Source: an uncultured Treponema sp.
Lineage (GTDB): Bacteria > Spirochaetota > Spirochaetia > Treponematales > Treponemataceae
DNA: 64,000 nucleotides
Reading direction: 5' to 3'
NCBI GenBank assembly: GCA_937885175.1
Contig: CAKZZO010000095.1
Span: forward strand, 1-64,000
Part shown: piece after piece, positions 45,662 through 54,192 of the stretch
How the letters are laid out: each line of letters starts with the position of its first letter
Numbering within the stretch: position 1 is the first letter of the stretch
The notes under the pieces: generated by a model
The model's database searches: none
Seen by the model: only the letters and a program-made list of their open reading frames with translations
Told to the model about the DNA's origin: nothing
Position numbers and translations under genes: made by a program

Positions 45662-45760
45662 AGCTTGTAAAAAAAGCTGATAAACTCTCTCCGATGTCCA
45701 GTTTTGCTGGACGGCGTGGGGTTCTGAGGTGCGTTGCATTTCGGAACCCCACGTTTTTTT
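45662..45760 (+). ncRNA. Predicted independent small RNA, about 99 nt
   Basis: Bounded by the promoter above and an intrinsic terminator. Hairpin 1 is AGCTT/AAGCT (45662-45666 with 45674-45678). A single-stranded pyrimidine stretch CTCTCTCC (45685-45692) follows. Hairpin 2 is GTCCAG/CTGGAC (45696-45701 with 45707-45712). Hairpin 3 is the terminator. The unpaired CTCTCTCC is complementary to purine-rich ribosome binding sites, which suggests a trans-acting antisense regulator (inference). It does not match the consensus cores of SRP RNA, 6S RNA or tmRNA that I know. Confidence 0.65.
45715..45760 (+). terminator. Intrinsic terminator of the small RNA
   Basis: CGTGGGGTTCTGA (45715-45727) pairs with TCGGAACCCCACG (45741-45753), 13 bp with one wobble, followed by seven T. 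The opposite strand has no T run, so it works in the plus direction only. Confidence 0.9.
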
Positions 45761-45763
45761 AGC

Positions 45764-46627
45764 CTATTTGTTGTAGTAGTTTGTGTGGGGCGGTACGGAT
45801 TTTGTCACCCAGGTGTTTCCGCCAATGGTACAGCCTTCGCCGATAACGGTTTCTCCACCCAGAATCGTTGCGTTTGCATAAATGGTCACATTGTCCTCAA
45901 TAGTGGGATGCCTTTTTTTATCCATGAATTCCTTTTTTACGCTCAATGCACCCAAGGTTACGCCTTGATAGATTTTCACGTTCTTCCCGATAATCGTTGT
46001 CTCGCCAATAACAATGCCCGTGCCGTGGTCAATAAAGAAACTTTCGCCAATTTGTGCGCCAGGGTGAATGTCAATGCCGGTGCGGCTGTGGCTGTATTCG
46101 GTCATAATGCGGGGGATGACGGGAACACCGCTCTTGTAAAGAAAGTGTGCCACCCGATAAATCACAATGGCATCCAGTCCTGGGTAGGAGACAATCACTT
46201 CCTCGTCGCTCCGTGCGGCAGGGTCTCCCTCGTACAGAGCCTGAATGTCCAGATGAATTTGGCGGCGCAATTCAGGAATCTCGTCAATCAGGGCAATTGC
46301 CGTTTCTTCTGCCAGTCCAAAGCAGTGGGAGTTTTCCACATTCTTTTTGTCCTTATTCTGCTTGCGGACTTCGTAGACAAAAGCCTTCTGAATTTCCTTT
46401 GTCAGCATGGAGATGATGCGGTTGATTTTCAGCCCGGTCTCGTAGCGCAGATTTGACTCATCCAGCGTTTCCGCCCTTTTGTAGCCAGGGTTGATGAGGC
46501 TCTGCAAATCGTGGATAATAGTAACGACATTTTCCCTGTTCGGAAAACTTTCTGCTCCGGAGCAGTTTATTCCGCCGTATCTTGTGTAAGACTGCAATAT
46601 TTTTTCAACCTGTGCATCTATACCCAT
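45764..46627 (-). CDS. cysE: Serine O-acetyltransferase
   Basis: A 287-residue acetyltransferase of the longer SAT class, transferring acetyl from acetyl-CoA to L-serine for cysteine synthesis. A helical N-terminal domain is followed by the left-handed beta-helix with hexapeptide repeats ([60 protein letters not shown]). The catalytic His-Asp region is visible in [15 protein letters not shown] and [11 protein letters not shown] 46627 is chosen because GAAGGAA lies about 9 nt upstream, inside a possible TTG extension at 46645. Confidence 0.88.
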   Translation of the reverse strand: MGIDAQVEKILQSYTRYGGINCSGAESFPNRENVVTIIHDLQSLINPGYKRAETLDESNLRYETGLKINRIISMLTKEIQKAFVYEVRKQNKDKKNVENSHCFGLAEETAIALIDEIPELRRQIHLDIQALYEGDPAARSDEEVIVSYPGLDAIVIYRVAHFLYKSGVPVIPRIMTEYSHSRTGIDIHPGAQIGESFFIDHGTGIVIGETTIIGKNVKIYQGVTLGALSVKKEFMDKKRHPTIEDNVTIYANATILGGETVIGEGCTIGGNTWVTKSVPPHTNYYNK

Positions 46628-46713
46628 AGTTTTCAGTTCCTTCAAGATGGATTGTCAATCAATTTCAATAGGAAGATAGCACAAATTTATTTTAAAATCT
46701 ACCGTTTGTTCCC

Positions 46714-46742
46714 TTGACTAAACTTTACGTCTTGGATATAGT
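46714..46742 (+). promoter_or_regulatory. Predicted promoter of the tRNA-rpmG-secE-nusG operon
   Basis: TTGACT (46714-46719), 17-bp spacer, TATAGT (46737-46742), predicted +1 near 46749, about 20 nt before tRNA-Thr. Confidence 0.7.
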
Positions 46743-46769
46743 GTTAGAACGCATAATTATCGCGTATAT

Positions 46770-46842
46770 GCTCTTGTAGCTCAGTTGGTAGAGCACCGCA
46801 TTGGTAGTGCGGAGGTCAGCGGTCCGATTCCGCTCGGGAGCT
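46770..46842 (+). tRNA. tRNA-Thr (anticodon GGT)
   Basis: Complete cloverleaf: acceptor GCTCTTG with CGGGAGC (two G-U pairs), D arm GCTC/GAGC, anticodon stem CCGCA/TGCGG with loop TTGGTAG, T arm AGCGG/CCGCT. The 3' CCA is not encoded. Confidence 0.95.
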
Positions 46843-46867
46843 TTCATCTTTTTTATGGAGAAATAAA

Positions 46868-47044
46868 ATGGGTAGCAAGAAAAAGACAGCTATTGATATC
46901 ATCGCTCTTCAGTGCAGCGAATGTAAGCGTAAGAACTATACGACGACAAAAAACCGCAAGAACATTCAGGGTAAGCTTGAAAAGAATAAGTATTGCCCCT
47001 TCTGTCGCAAGGAAGTTCTGCATAAAGAAACAAAAGCAAAGTAA
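46868..47044 (+). CDS. rpmG: Ribosomal protein L33
   Basis: A 58-residue 50S protein. The zinc-ribbon form is shown by CSEC near residue 16 and CPFC near residue 43, so it is a Cys-containing (C+) L33. ATG 46868 has GGAG at 46857-46860. It lies between tRNA-Thr and tRNA-Trp, the usual position ahead of secE-nusG in many bacteria. Confidence 0.95.
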   Translation: MGSKKKTAIDIIALQCSECKRKNYTTTKNRKNIQGKLEKNKYCPFCRKEVLHKETKAK

Positions 47045-47114
47045 AATATTTCGGGAGTTTTGCCCCTTTTCAGGTTCCTTCTGAAAAGCAGGTGAAATTT
47101 CCCTGGATATACTT

Positions 47115-47187
47115 AGGCCTGTAGTTCAGTTGGTAGAGCATCGGTCTCCAAAACCGAGTGTCGCGGGTTCAAATCCTGCCGGGCCTG
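47115..47187 (+). tRNA. tRNA-Trp (anticodon CCA)
   Basis: Acceptor AGGCCTG with CGGGCCT, anticodon stem TCGGT/ACCGA with loop CTCCAAA, T arm GCGGG/CCTGC, discriminator G. No encoded 3' CCA. Confidence 0.95.
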
Positions 47188-47242
47188 TATTTTATAAAGT
47201 TGCAGTCTCTGACTGTGGCTTCAAACAAACGAGGACGAGAAA

Positions 47243-47422
47243 ATGGGAAAGGTAGTTGGTTTTCTAAAAGAATGTGGTGCTGAACTTCGTAAGGTTGTTT
47301 GGCCGACACGCGAAGATGTTGTTTCCTCAGTAAAAGTTGTGATTATTTCTACAGTTGTCATTGCAATTATTCTTGGTGCCTTGGACTTGTTGTTTACAAC
47401 AGGTATGGGTCTCGTTTTCTAG
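47243..47422 (+). CDS. secE: Preprotein translocase subunit SecE
   Basis: A 59-residue single-span SecE, the short form. The amphipathic helix ELRKVVWPTREDVV with the conserved W-P-T/S precedes one membrane helix (VVIISTVVIAIILGALDLLF). It stabilises SecY in the translocon. GAGG at 47231-47234 is the ribosome binding site; nusG follows 9 nt later. Confidence 0.95.
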   Translation: MGKVVGFLKECGAELRKVVWPTREDVVSSVKVVIISTVVIAIILGALDLLFTTGMGLVF

Positions 47423-47431
47423 GATTATCTT

Positions 47432-47992
47432 ATGGCAAAAAGTTGGTATATTGTCCACACATACACAGGCTACGAAAATAAGATTGAGCGCACAATCCGT
47501 CAGATGCTGGAAGCGGGTGAGTTGGACTCGAATGTTATCAGTGACGTAAAAGTGCCTGTTGAAGAAGTTGTGGAGATCAAAGACGGCAAAAAACGCTCGC
47601 GCAAGAATAAATTCCTTCCTGGTTATATAATGATGGAAATGGATTTGCCGGAAATCGGTTGGAAAGATGTGTGCGGTGCAATTCGCCATATTCAGGGTGT
47701 AACCGGTTTTGTCGGTACAAATCCCAATGTCCGTCCCCGTCCGATTTCTTCCGATGAGGCAAAAAACCTTCTGCAGAAGTCTGGTGACATTAAGGGTGAA
47801 AAGACCGTGCGCGTCAAGCAGAGCTATGAACTTGGCGACCAGGTTAAAATCACTGAAGGTCCCTTTGCTACCTTTACCGGTACCGTTGAAGAAATCAATG
47901 CAGAAAAAAATAAACTGCGCGTTATGGTGCAGATTTTTGGCCGGGCAACTCCCGTGGAAGTGGACTTGCTGCAGGTCGAAAAGGCAATCTAA
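47432..47992 (+). CDS. nusG: Transcription termination/antitermination factor NusG
   Basis: A 186-residue NusG with the NGN domain ([29 protein letters not shown]) that binds the polymerase clamp and a C-terminal KOW domain ([20 protein letters not shown]) for Rho or ribosomal protein S10 contact. A moderately long loop is inserted around residues 40-55 ([18 protein letters not shown]), as in several spirochaetes and other phyla. Confidence 0.95.
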   Translation: MAKSWYIVHTYTGYENKIERTIRQMLEAGELDSNVISDVKVPVEEVVEIKDGKKRSRKNKFLPGYIMMEMDLPEIGWKDVCGAIRHIQGVTGFVGTNPNVRPRPISSDEAKNLLQKSGDIKGEKTVRVKQSYELGDQVKITEGPFATFTGTVEEINAEKNKLRVMVQIFGRATPVEVDLLQVEKAI

Positions 47993-48024
47993 TTACGGTA
48001 TTTAGCATAGTTTTTGAGTTTTCA

Positions 48025-48054
48025 TTAAAAAAGTGGAAACTTGATTCCTATACT
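48025..48054 (+). promoter_or_regulatory. Predicted rplK promoter
   Basis: TTAAAA (48025-48030), 18-bp spacer, TATACT (48049-48054), predicted +1 near 48061, about 95 nt before rplK. Confidence 0.45.
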
Positions 48055-48063
48055 TTGGGAGAG

Positions 48064-48088
48064 GTGCATATCCGTTGGATACAGGCAC
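48064..48088 (+). promoter_or_regulatory. Candidate L1-binding leader hairpin
   Basis: GTGC/GCAC (48064-48067 with 48085-48088) and TATCC/GGATA (48069-48073 with 48077-48081) form two helices separated by an asymmetric internal loop (1 by 3 nt). That shape, at the head of rplKA, is what ribosomal protein L1 recognises for feedback control in other bacteria. A second hairpin-forming stretch lies at 48104-48117. Confidence 0.45.
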
Positions 48089-48156
48089 TTCGCTAGAACA
48101 GGCGGCTTGCTTGCAAGTGGTAAGTCCTGATTCACCACCAAAACAAGGAGCTAAAA

Positions 48157-48591
48157 ATGGCTACAAAAAAGGTTACGGCTGTCATCAAGCTGCAGTGTCC
48201 TGCAGGTTCTGCGACTCCGGCTCCGCCGATTGGTCCGGCTCTCGGTCCTCACGGCGTTTCAGCCCCCAAGTTCGTGCAGGAATTCAATGACAGAACCAAG
48301 TCAATGGAAAAGGGATTGATTATCCCGGTTGTCATCACTGTTTATCAGGACAAATCCTACACATTCATCCTTAAAACCCCGCCGGCTGCTGTTCTTATCA
48401 AGAAGGCGCTTAAACTGGACAAGGGTGCGGGAAATCCCCTTCGCGACAAGGTTGGCAAACTGACTCAGGCACAACTTGAAGAAATTGCAAAGGTTAAGCT
48501 GCCCGACGTAAACGCAAACGACATTGAAGCGGCAAAGAAAATCGTCGCCGGTACTGCCCGCAGTATGGGTGTTGAAGTGGAGGCAAACTAA
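48157..48591 (+). CDS. rplK: Ribosomal protein L11
   Basis: A 144-residue L11. The N-terminal Pro-rich [18 protein letters not shown] and the rRNA-binding C-terminal segment (ARSMGVEVE) are canonical. AAGGAG precedes ATG 48157. The rplK stop and rplA start overlap by one base. Confidence 0.96.
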   Translation: MATKKVTAVIKLQCPAGSATPAPPIGPALGPHGVSAPKFVQEFNDRTKSMEKGLIIPVVITVYQDKSYTFILKTPPAAVLIKKALKLDKGAGNPLRDKVGKLTQAQLEEIAKVKLPDVNANDIEAAKKIVAGTARSMGVEVEAN

Positions 48592-49274
48592 TGAAACGCG
48601 GAAAGAATTATCGTGCTGCGCTGGCTAAGTATGACCCCCAGCAGCACTACGACGTTGCAAAGGCTTGCGAAGTTGTAAAAGATTTGCACTACGTCAAATT
48701 TGACGAGACTGTTGAGGCACACATTGCCCTTAAACTCGGTAAGAACCAGACTGTGCGCGACACATTGGTCTTCCCCAATCAGTTCAGAGGCGAAAAGAAA
48801 GTTTTGGTTTTCTGCCGCGACGAACGTGCTAAGGAAGCATTGGATGCAGGCGCAGCATACGCTGGTGCACAGGAATACATCGACAAGGTAAAGGGCGGCT
48901 GGCTCGACTTCGATGTTGCCGTTGCTACACCTGACATGATGAAGGACGTTGGTCGTCTGGGTATGGTTTTGGGACGCAAAGGCTTGATGCCGAACCCCAA
49001 GACTGGTACGGTTACCAACGATATCGTAGCGGCTATCGGTGAACTCAAAAAGGGTCGTACTGAATACCGCGCAGACAAAACAGGAATCGTCCACATTGCT
49101 GTGGGCAAGGTTTCTATGGATGCTGCTAAGGTTGCAGAGAATGTTACTGCATTGCTTGGCGAAATCCTGCGCAAGAAGCCCGCAGATGCAAAGGCTGACT
49201 ATGTTCGCTCTGTATCTGTAAGCTCATCAATGGGTCCTGGCGTTTGGGTAGACTTCAAACAGGAGGATAAATAA
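48591..49274 (+). CDS. rplA: Ribosomal protein L1
   Basis: A 227-residue L1, with the signature GRKGLMPNPKTGTVT and the C-terminal SSSMGPGVWVD. It forms the L1 stalk and typically represses its own operon by binding the rplK leader. The gene starts on the last base of rplK and rplJ begins 2 nt after its stop. Confidence 0.96.
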   Translation: MKRGKNYRAALAKYDPQQHYDVAKACEVVKDLHYVKFDETVEAHIALKLGKNQTVRDTLVFPNQFRGEKKVLVFCRDERAKEALDAGAAYAGAQEYIDKVKGGWLDFDVAVATPDMMKDVGRLGMVLGRKGLMPNPKTGTVTNDIVAAIGELKKGRTEYRADKTGIVHIAVGKVSMDAAKVAENVTALLGEILRKKPADAKADYVRSVSVSSSMGPGVWVDFKQEDK

Positions 49275-49276
49275 CT

Positions 49277-49792
49277 ATGGCAATCCTTGCAAAGAAAATC
49301 CAGCCTGCTAAAGCAGAAGCTATCAAAGCGGCAAAAGATGTTCTGTCAGCATACAATGACTACATCTTTGCAGATTACCGCGGACTGACCGTAGAGCAGA
49401 TTACTGCCCTCCGAGACAAGCTTCGTGAAAAGGAAGCGACATTCAAGGTTATCAAGAATAACTTTGCGCGCGTTGCCTTTGAAGAAATGGAAATTACTAA
49501 CGTAGCGGAATATCTGACCGGTCCGACTGCTATTGCAATGGCTAAGGAAGATTCAAACGAAGCCGCAAAGATTTTGTTTGACTTCGCTAAAGAAGCACCG
49601 GCACTCAAAGTAAAGGGTGCTTACGTTGGTAAGGAAGTATACGATGCTGCAAAAATCGAAGCCTTCTCAAAGGTTCCGGGCAAAAAGCAGCTTATCGCAA
49701 TGCTTATGTCTGCCATCAACGGTCCGGCACAGAAGATTGCCGCTACCTTGCAGGCATACGTGGACAAAAAATCAGCAGAAGGCGCAAACTAA
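49277..49792 (+). CDS. rplJ: Ribosomal protein L10
   Basis: A 171-residue L10, base of the L7/L12 stalk: YNDYIFADYRGLTVEQITAL and ATFKVIKNNFARVAFEE are typical. GGAGG lies just upstream in the end of rplA. Because only 2 nt separate rplA and rplJ, there is no room here for the L10 leader element known from E. coli. Confidence 0.95.
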   Translation: MAILAKKIQPAKAEAIKAAKDVLSAYNDYIFADYRGLTVEQITALRDKLREKEATFKVIKNNFARVAFEEMEITNVAEYLTGPTAIAMAKEDSNEAAKILFDFAKEAPALKVKGAYVGKEVYDAAKIEAFSKVPGKKQLIAMLMSAINGPAQKIAATLQAYVDKKSAEGAN

Positions 49793-49961
49793 GCGTTCTT
49801 TTGATGACGCGCGGTCAGACTTCGTATGCTGTCGGACTGTCCGTGCTTCCCTTACATCATTTGGTGTAGGGTACATACTGCGGAAAAAGCGGTACAGTTT
49901 GTGCCGTCCGCAAGACAAACAGGGCTCCTAAGAGCCAATGCCTAATTAAGGAGAAGATAAT
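49793..49961 (+). other. Structured 169-nt rplJ-rplL spacer
   Basis: No gene. Several short complementary segments are present, for example GGCTC/GAGCC (49923-49936) and a GCGG...CCGC region near 49880-49915. AAGGAG at 49948-49953 serves rplL. It could hold an RNA processing or regulatory site for the higher synthesis of L7/L12. Confidence 0.4.
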
Positions 49962-50345
49962 ATGGCAGCTATCTCAAAAGAAGACATTCTTGAAGCAATT
50001 GCAAACATGACTGTTCTGGAAGCATCAGAACTGGTTAAGGCAATGGAAGAAAAATTCGGCGTTACTGCGGCAGTTGCAGTAGCAGCAGGTCCTGCAGCAG
50101 GTGGTGCGGCAGCCGGTGCAGCGGAAGAGCAGACAGAATTCACTGTTACTCTGGACAGTTTTGACGCAGCAAAGAAGATTCCGGTTATCAAGGCAGTTCG
50201 TGAAGTTACTGGTCTTGGTCTTGGCGAAGCAAAGGCTCTCGTTGAAGGCGCACCGAAAGAACTTAAGGCTGGTGTCAGCAAGGCTGATGCAGATGCAATC
50301 ATCGCTAAGATTACCGAAGCCGGTGGTAAGGCATCAAAGAAATAG
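49962..50345 (+). CDS. rplL: Ribosomal protein L7/L12
   Basis: A 127-residue L7/L12: N-terminal dimerisation part ([20 protein letters not shown]), Ala/Gly-rich hinge, and C-terminal factor-binding domain ([20 protein letters not shown]). Full length. Present in multiple copies per ribosome. Confidence 0.96.
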   Translation: MAAISKEDILEAIANMTVLEASELVKAMEEKFGVTAAVAVAAGPAAGGAAAGAAEEQTEFTVTLDSFDAAKKIPVIKAVREVTGLGLGEAKALVEGAPKELKAGVSKADADAIIAKITEAGGKASKK

Positions 50346-50649
50346 AATTCTTGCAAATGGAACGGTTGCTGTAAACAGTCGAATATTACAGCAACCGAAT
50401 ATTCCGCGAAAACAGACGTGAGGCAGGTTCGCAACAAGCGAGACATAGGATACGGAGCGAAGCGAAGTACCTCGTTAAGCGGTTGTGCTTCTGTCGGAAG
50501 TCTGTTTTTGTGCAATGTACGATATTCGACAAAACACAAAACGTTTACAATAGACGTTCTTTTTGTGCTGAGTGCGTTTTTTGCAGGTTCTGTAAAAATC
50601 CGTATCTTGTAGCAAACTGAAAGGTCAAATCTACAAAATGAGGTATATG
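50346..50649 (+). other. 304-nt rplL-rpoB spacer with long hairpin
   Basis: No credible gene. A perfect 12-bp stem CGGTTGCTGTAA (50363-50374) with TTACAGCAACCG (50386-50397), loop 11 nt, lies just after rplL and lacks a T run. A promoter-like TACAAT (50546-50551) has only a weak -35. GTCGAATAT (50378-50386) could pair with ATATTCGAC (50522-50530). GAGGT at 50640-50644 is the rpoB ribosome binding site. Confidence 0.55.
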
Positions 50650-53600
50650 ATGTTCGCCAAATCCCGAACAATCAACCGCCAGTACATCGGTAAGGATATC
50701 CAGAATTTCATGGAGATTCCAAATCTTATCGATATTCAGTTGTCATCCTACGAAAATTTTCTTCAGAAAGAAAAAATCGACAACAAGCAGCCATTGGAAA
50801 ACAAGGGGCTTCAGGAAGTCTTCACTTCTACGTTCCCGATTGAAAGTCCCGATGGAGCGATGTCTCTTGAGTATGAGTTCTATGAACTTGACGAAGAGAA
50901 CATTAAATTCTCAGAATTGGAATGCAAGCAGAAGGGCTTGACCTATTCCGTTCCTCTGAAGGCAAGAATCAACCTGAACTTCAAGGAAAGCGGAGCCATT
51001 CTGCAAAAAGATATCTACATGGGCGACATTCCGCTCATGACTGACCGTGGCACATTCATCATCAATGGTGCGGAACGTGTCGTTGTCTCTCAGATTCACC
51101 GTTCTCCTGGTGTTATTTTTAACCATGAGAAGGGCGTATATTCAAGCCGCATCATTCCCTACCGTGGTTCATGGCTTGAATTTGAAATTGACCAGAAAAA
51201 AGAACTGATTTACGCAAAAATCGACCGTAAGAAGAAGATTCTCGGTACGATTTTCCTGCGCGCACTGGGCTATACTTCCCGCGAAAAAATCATCGAGGCT
51301 TTCTATGTCACCGAGATGACAAAAATTAATGCGGCCGATAAGGATGCCCTGGTGGACAAAGTGCTTGCTAAAGCCGTTGTCATCAACGAAGACGGCGAAG
51401 ACAAAGTGCTTTTCAAGGCCGGAACAAAACTACACCTGCACGATGTTGACGACCTGATTGCAAACAATGTTGCAGAAATTTCCACAATTGTTTTTGATGC
51501 CCGCAAGGTAAAGGGCAAGAAAGAAGAGTGGAATCCCTCTCTGGACAGCCAGATTATCATCAACTGTTTTGAAAAAGAGGAAATCAACTTCGCAAAAGAA
51601 GGTGCAGAAAACGAAGAACCGACAAAAGAAGATGCTCTGGCTCATGTGTATTCAATCCTCAAGCCGGGCGAGCCTGTTTCTTCACAAAATGCGGAGACAG
51701 AACTGCGCAACATGTTCTTTACGCTGCACCGCTACGATTTGGGACGCGTTGGCCGCTACAAGCTGAACAAGAAATTCTCTGAGTTCCAGGACGAAGTAGA
51801 AGATTTGACCCTGACCGAAAACGATATCATCAGCACGATGAAGTACTTGATTAAAGTATATATCGGAAATGCTGCAATTGACGATATCGACCATTTGGGC
51901 AACCGCCGTATTCGTTCAGTGGGCGAATTGATGACCACAGACCTGAAGACTGCATTCAGCCGCATGGAGCGCATTGCAAAAGAACGCATGGGTCTCAAAG
52001 AAACTGAAACCATGAAGCCTCAGGACTTGATTTCCATTAAGCCGATTGTGGCCGCAATCAAAGAATTCTTTGGTTCTTCACAATTGTCACAGTTCATGGA
52101 TCAGGTAAACCCCTTGGCAGAACTGACTCACAAGCGCCGTCTGTCTGCTCTTGGACCGGGCGGTCTTTCCCGTGATCGGGCAGGCTTTGAAGTTCGCGAT
52201 GTACATTACACTCACTATGGACGCATGTGCCCCATTGAGACTCCTGAAGGTCCGAACATCGGTCTGATTGTTTCTCTGGCAATTTACACTCGTGTAAATG
52301 ACTACGGCTTCCTTGAAGCACCCTACCGCAAGGTGGAAAACGGCAAGGCAACCGACAAGGTTGAATATCTTTCTGCCATCGAAGAAGACCGCTATTTTAT
52401 CGGTCAGGTTGCAGAGGGCATGAAGAAAGACGGCTCATTCCCCACGGAAATGGTTTCCTGCCGCAACCGTGGCGACTATTCAACCCGCAGCGTAAAGGAC
52501 ATTCAGTACATGGATGTTTCTCCCCGTCAGGTTATTTCCGTTTCCGCCTCACTCGTTCCCTTCCTGGAGCATGATGACGCCAACCGTGCCTTGATGGGCT
52601 GTAACATGCAGCGTCAGGGTGTTCCCCTTTTGTTTCCTGAGCCACCCTATGTCGGTACTGGTATGGAACGCAAGGCAGCCTACGACTCAGGCGTGTTGGT
52701 TAAGGCAAAGCATGACGGTGAAGTTGTCTGGGTAACCAGCGATTTGATTAAGGTAAAGCCGAATGACAGCGACAAACTGGATGAATATCCGCTTTTGAAG
52801 TATCAGCGCACCAACCAGGATACCTGTTACCACCAGCGTCCTACTGTTGAAAAAGGTGAAAAAGTCAAGAAGGGCGATGTCCTTGCCGATGGTCCTGCAA
52901 CCTTTAACGGAGAACTTTCTTTGGGACGCAATCTGCTGGTAGGCTTTGTGCCTTGGAATGGCTACAACTACGAGGATGCTGTTCTTATCAGCCAGCGCGT
53001 TGTAAAAGAAGACATGTATACATCAATCCACATCAAGGAATTCCTTACCGAAATCCGCGAAACAAAACTCGGACCGGAAAAGATTACCCGTGATGTGCCT
53101 AATACTGCCGAAAAGAATCTGGACAATCTGGATGCCGAAGGTATCATCAGAATCGGTGCAAAAGTTCGTGCCGGTGACATTCTGGTAGGTAAGGTAACGC
53201 CTAAGAGCGAAACCGATACAACTCCTGAATTCAAACTCTTGAATTCAATCTTCGGTGAAAAGGCTAAGGAAGTACGTGATTCATCATTGCGTGTTCCCCA
53301 TGGCGTTGAAGGAGTCGTTATTGATGTCCAGCGTCTGAAGAGAAGCGAAGGTGATGACTTGAACCCTGGCGTTGACGAAGTGGTTAAGGTTCTGATTGCC
53401 AACAAGCGTAAGCTGTGCGAAGGCGATAAGATGGCTGGTCGTCACGGAAACAAGGGTGTTGTTGCCCGCATTCTTCCGGAAGAAGATATGCCCTATTTGG
53501 AAGACGGTACACCGCTTGATGTCTGTCTGAACCCGCTGGGTGTTCCTTCTCGTATGAACATCGGTCAGATTATGGAATCTGAGTTGGGAATTGCAGGCCG

Positions 53601-54192
53601 ATACCTGAACCAGTACTTTGAGAGCCCCGCTTTCCAGACTCCGAGCCAGGAAATGATTGCTGAAAAACTACAGGAAGCAGGCTTGAGCCCTGACTGTAAG
53701 CAAATTGTCCGTGATGGTCGTACAGGTGAACCTTTTGTAAACCCCATCTTTGTTGGTGTCATTTACTTCCTTAAATTGCACCACTTGGTAGATGACAAGA
53801 TGCACGCTCGCTCAACTGGTCCTTATTCTCTGGTGACACAGCAGCCTCTGGGCGGTAAGGCTCAGTTCGGTGGTCAGCGTCTGGGAGAAATGGAGGTTTG
53901 GGCACTGGAAGCATATGGTGCTGCAAACACGCTGCAGGAAATGATGACGATTAAGTCCGACGATATGAACGGACGCTCAAAGATTTACGAAGCAATCGTA
54001 AAGGGCGATCCTTCTTCACCGGCTGGCGTTCCTGAATCATTCAACGTTCTGGTACAGGAATTGCGCGGTCTTGCTCTGGACTTTACTATTTATGACGCTA
54101 AGGGTAAGCAGATTGCTCTTACCGAGCGTGACCAGGAAATGATTGACAAGGCAAGCACTGGTTTTGAAAAGGAGAACGAAAAGAATGCGTGA
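50650..54192 (+). CDS. rpoB: RNA polymerase beta subunit
   Basis: A 1180-residue RpoB. ATG 50650 follows GAGGT by 5 nt; ATG 50638 and 50647 are too close or upstream of it. Rifampicin cluster I reads [20 protein letters not shown]: Ser is at the E. coli 531 position (codon 52144), His at 526, Asp at 516, and Val replaces Asn at 518 (codon 52105). The C-terminal [18 protein letters not shown] is conserved. The stop overlaps the rpoC start by 8 nt. Confidence 0.97.
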   Translation: MFAKSRTINRQYIGKDIQNFMEIPNLIDIQLSSYENFLQKEKIDNKQPLENKGLQEVFTSTFPIESPDGAMSLEYEFYELDEENIKFSELECKQKGLTYSVPLKARINLNFKESGAILQKDIYMGDIPLMTDRGTFIINGAERVVVSQIHRSPGVIFNHEKGVYSSRIIPYRGSWLEFEIDQKKELIYAKIDRKKKILGTIFLRALGYTSREKIIEAFYVTEMTKINAADKDALVDKVLAKAVVINEDGEDKVLFKAGTKLHLHDVDDLIANNVAEISTIVFDARKVKGKKEEWNPSLDSQIIINCFEKEEINFAKEGAENEEPTKEDALAHVYSILKPGEPVSSQNAETELRNMFFTLHRYDLGRVGRYKLNKKFSEFQDEVEDLTLTENDIISTMKYLIKVYIGNAAIDDIDHLGNRRIRSVGELMTTDLKTAFSRMERIAKERMGLKETETMKPQDLISIKPIVAAIKEFFGSSQLSQFMDQVNPLAELTHKRRLSALGPGGLSRDRAGFEVRDVHYTHYGRMCPIETPEGPNIGLIVSLAIYTRVNDYGFLEAPYRKVENGKATDKVEYLSAIEEDRYFIGQVAEGMKKDGSFPTEMVSCRNRGDYSTRSVKDIQYMDVSPRQVISVSASLVPFLEHDDANRALMGCNMQRQGVPLLFPEPPYVGTGMERKAAYDSGVLVKAKHDGEVVWVTSDLIKVKPNDSDKLDEYPLLKYQRTNQDTCYHQRPTVEKGEKVKKGDVLADGPATFNGELSLGRNLLVGFVPWNGYNYEDAVLISQRVVKEDMYTSIHIKEFLTEIRETKLGPEKITRDVPNTAEKNLDNLDAEGIIRIGAKVRAGDILVGKVTPKSETDTTPEFKLLNSIFGEKAKEVRDSSLRVPHGVEGVVIDVQRLKRSEGDDLNPGVDEVVKVLIANKRKLCEGDKMAGRHGNKGVVARILPEEDMPYLEDGTPLDVCLNPLGVPSRMNIGQIMESELGIAGRYLNQYFESPAFQTPSQEMIAEKLQEAGLSPDCKQIVRDGRTGEPFVNPIFVGVIYFLKLHHLVDDKMHARSTGPYSLVTQQPLGGKAQFGGQRLGEMEVWALEAYGAANTLQEMMTIKSDDMNGRSKIYEAIVKGDPSSPAGVPESFNVLVQELRGLALDFTIYDAKGKQIALTERDQEMIDKASTGFEKENEKNA

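Noticed and set aside
45662..45760. SRP (4.5S) RNA
   Set aside because: The conserved GGAA tetraloop helix with its asymmetric loops was not found.
50418..50612. 64-codon open frame between rplL and rpoB
   Set aside because: No ribosome binding site, no plausible fold, and it spans a repeat-like and promoter-like region.
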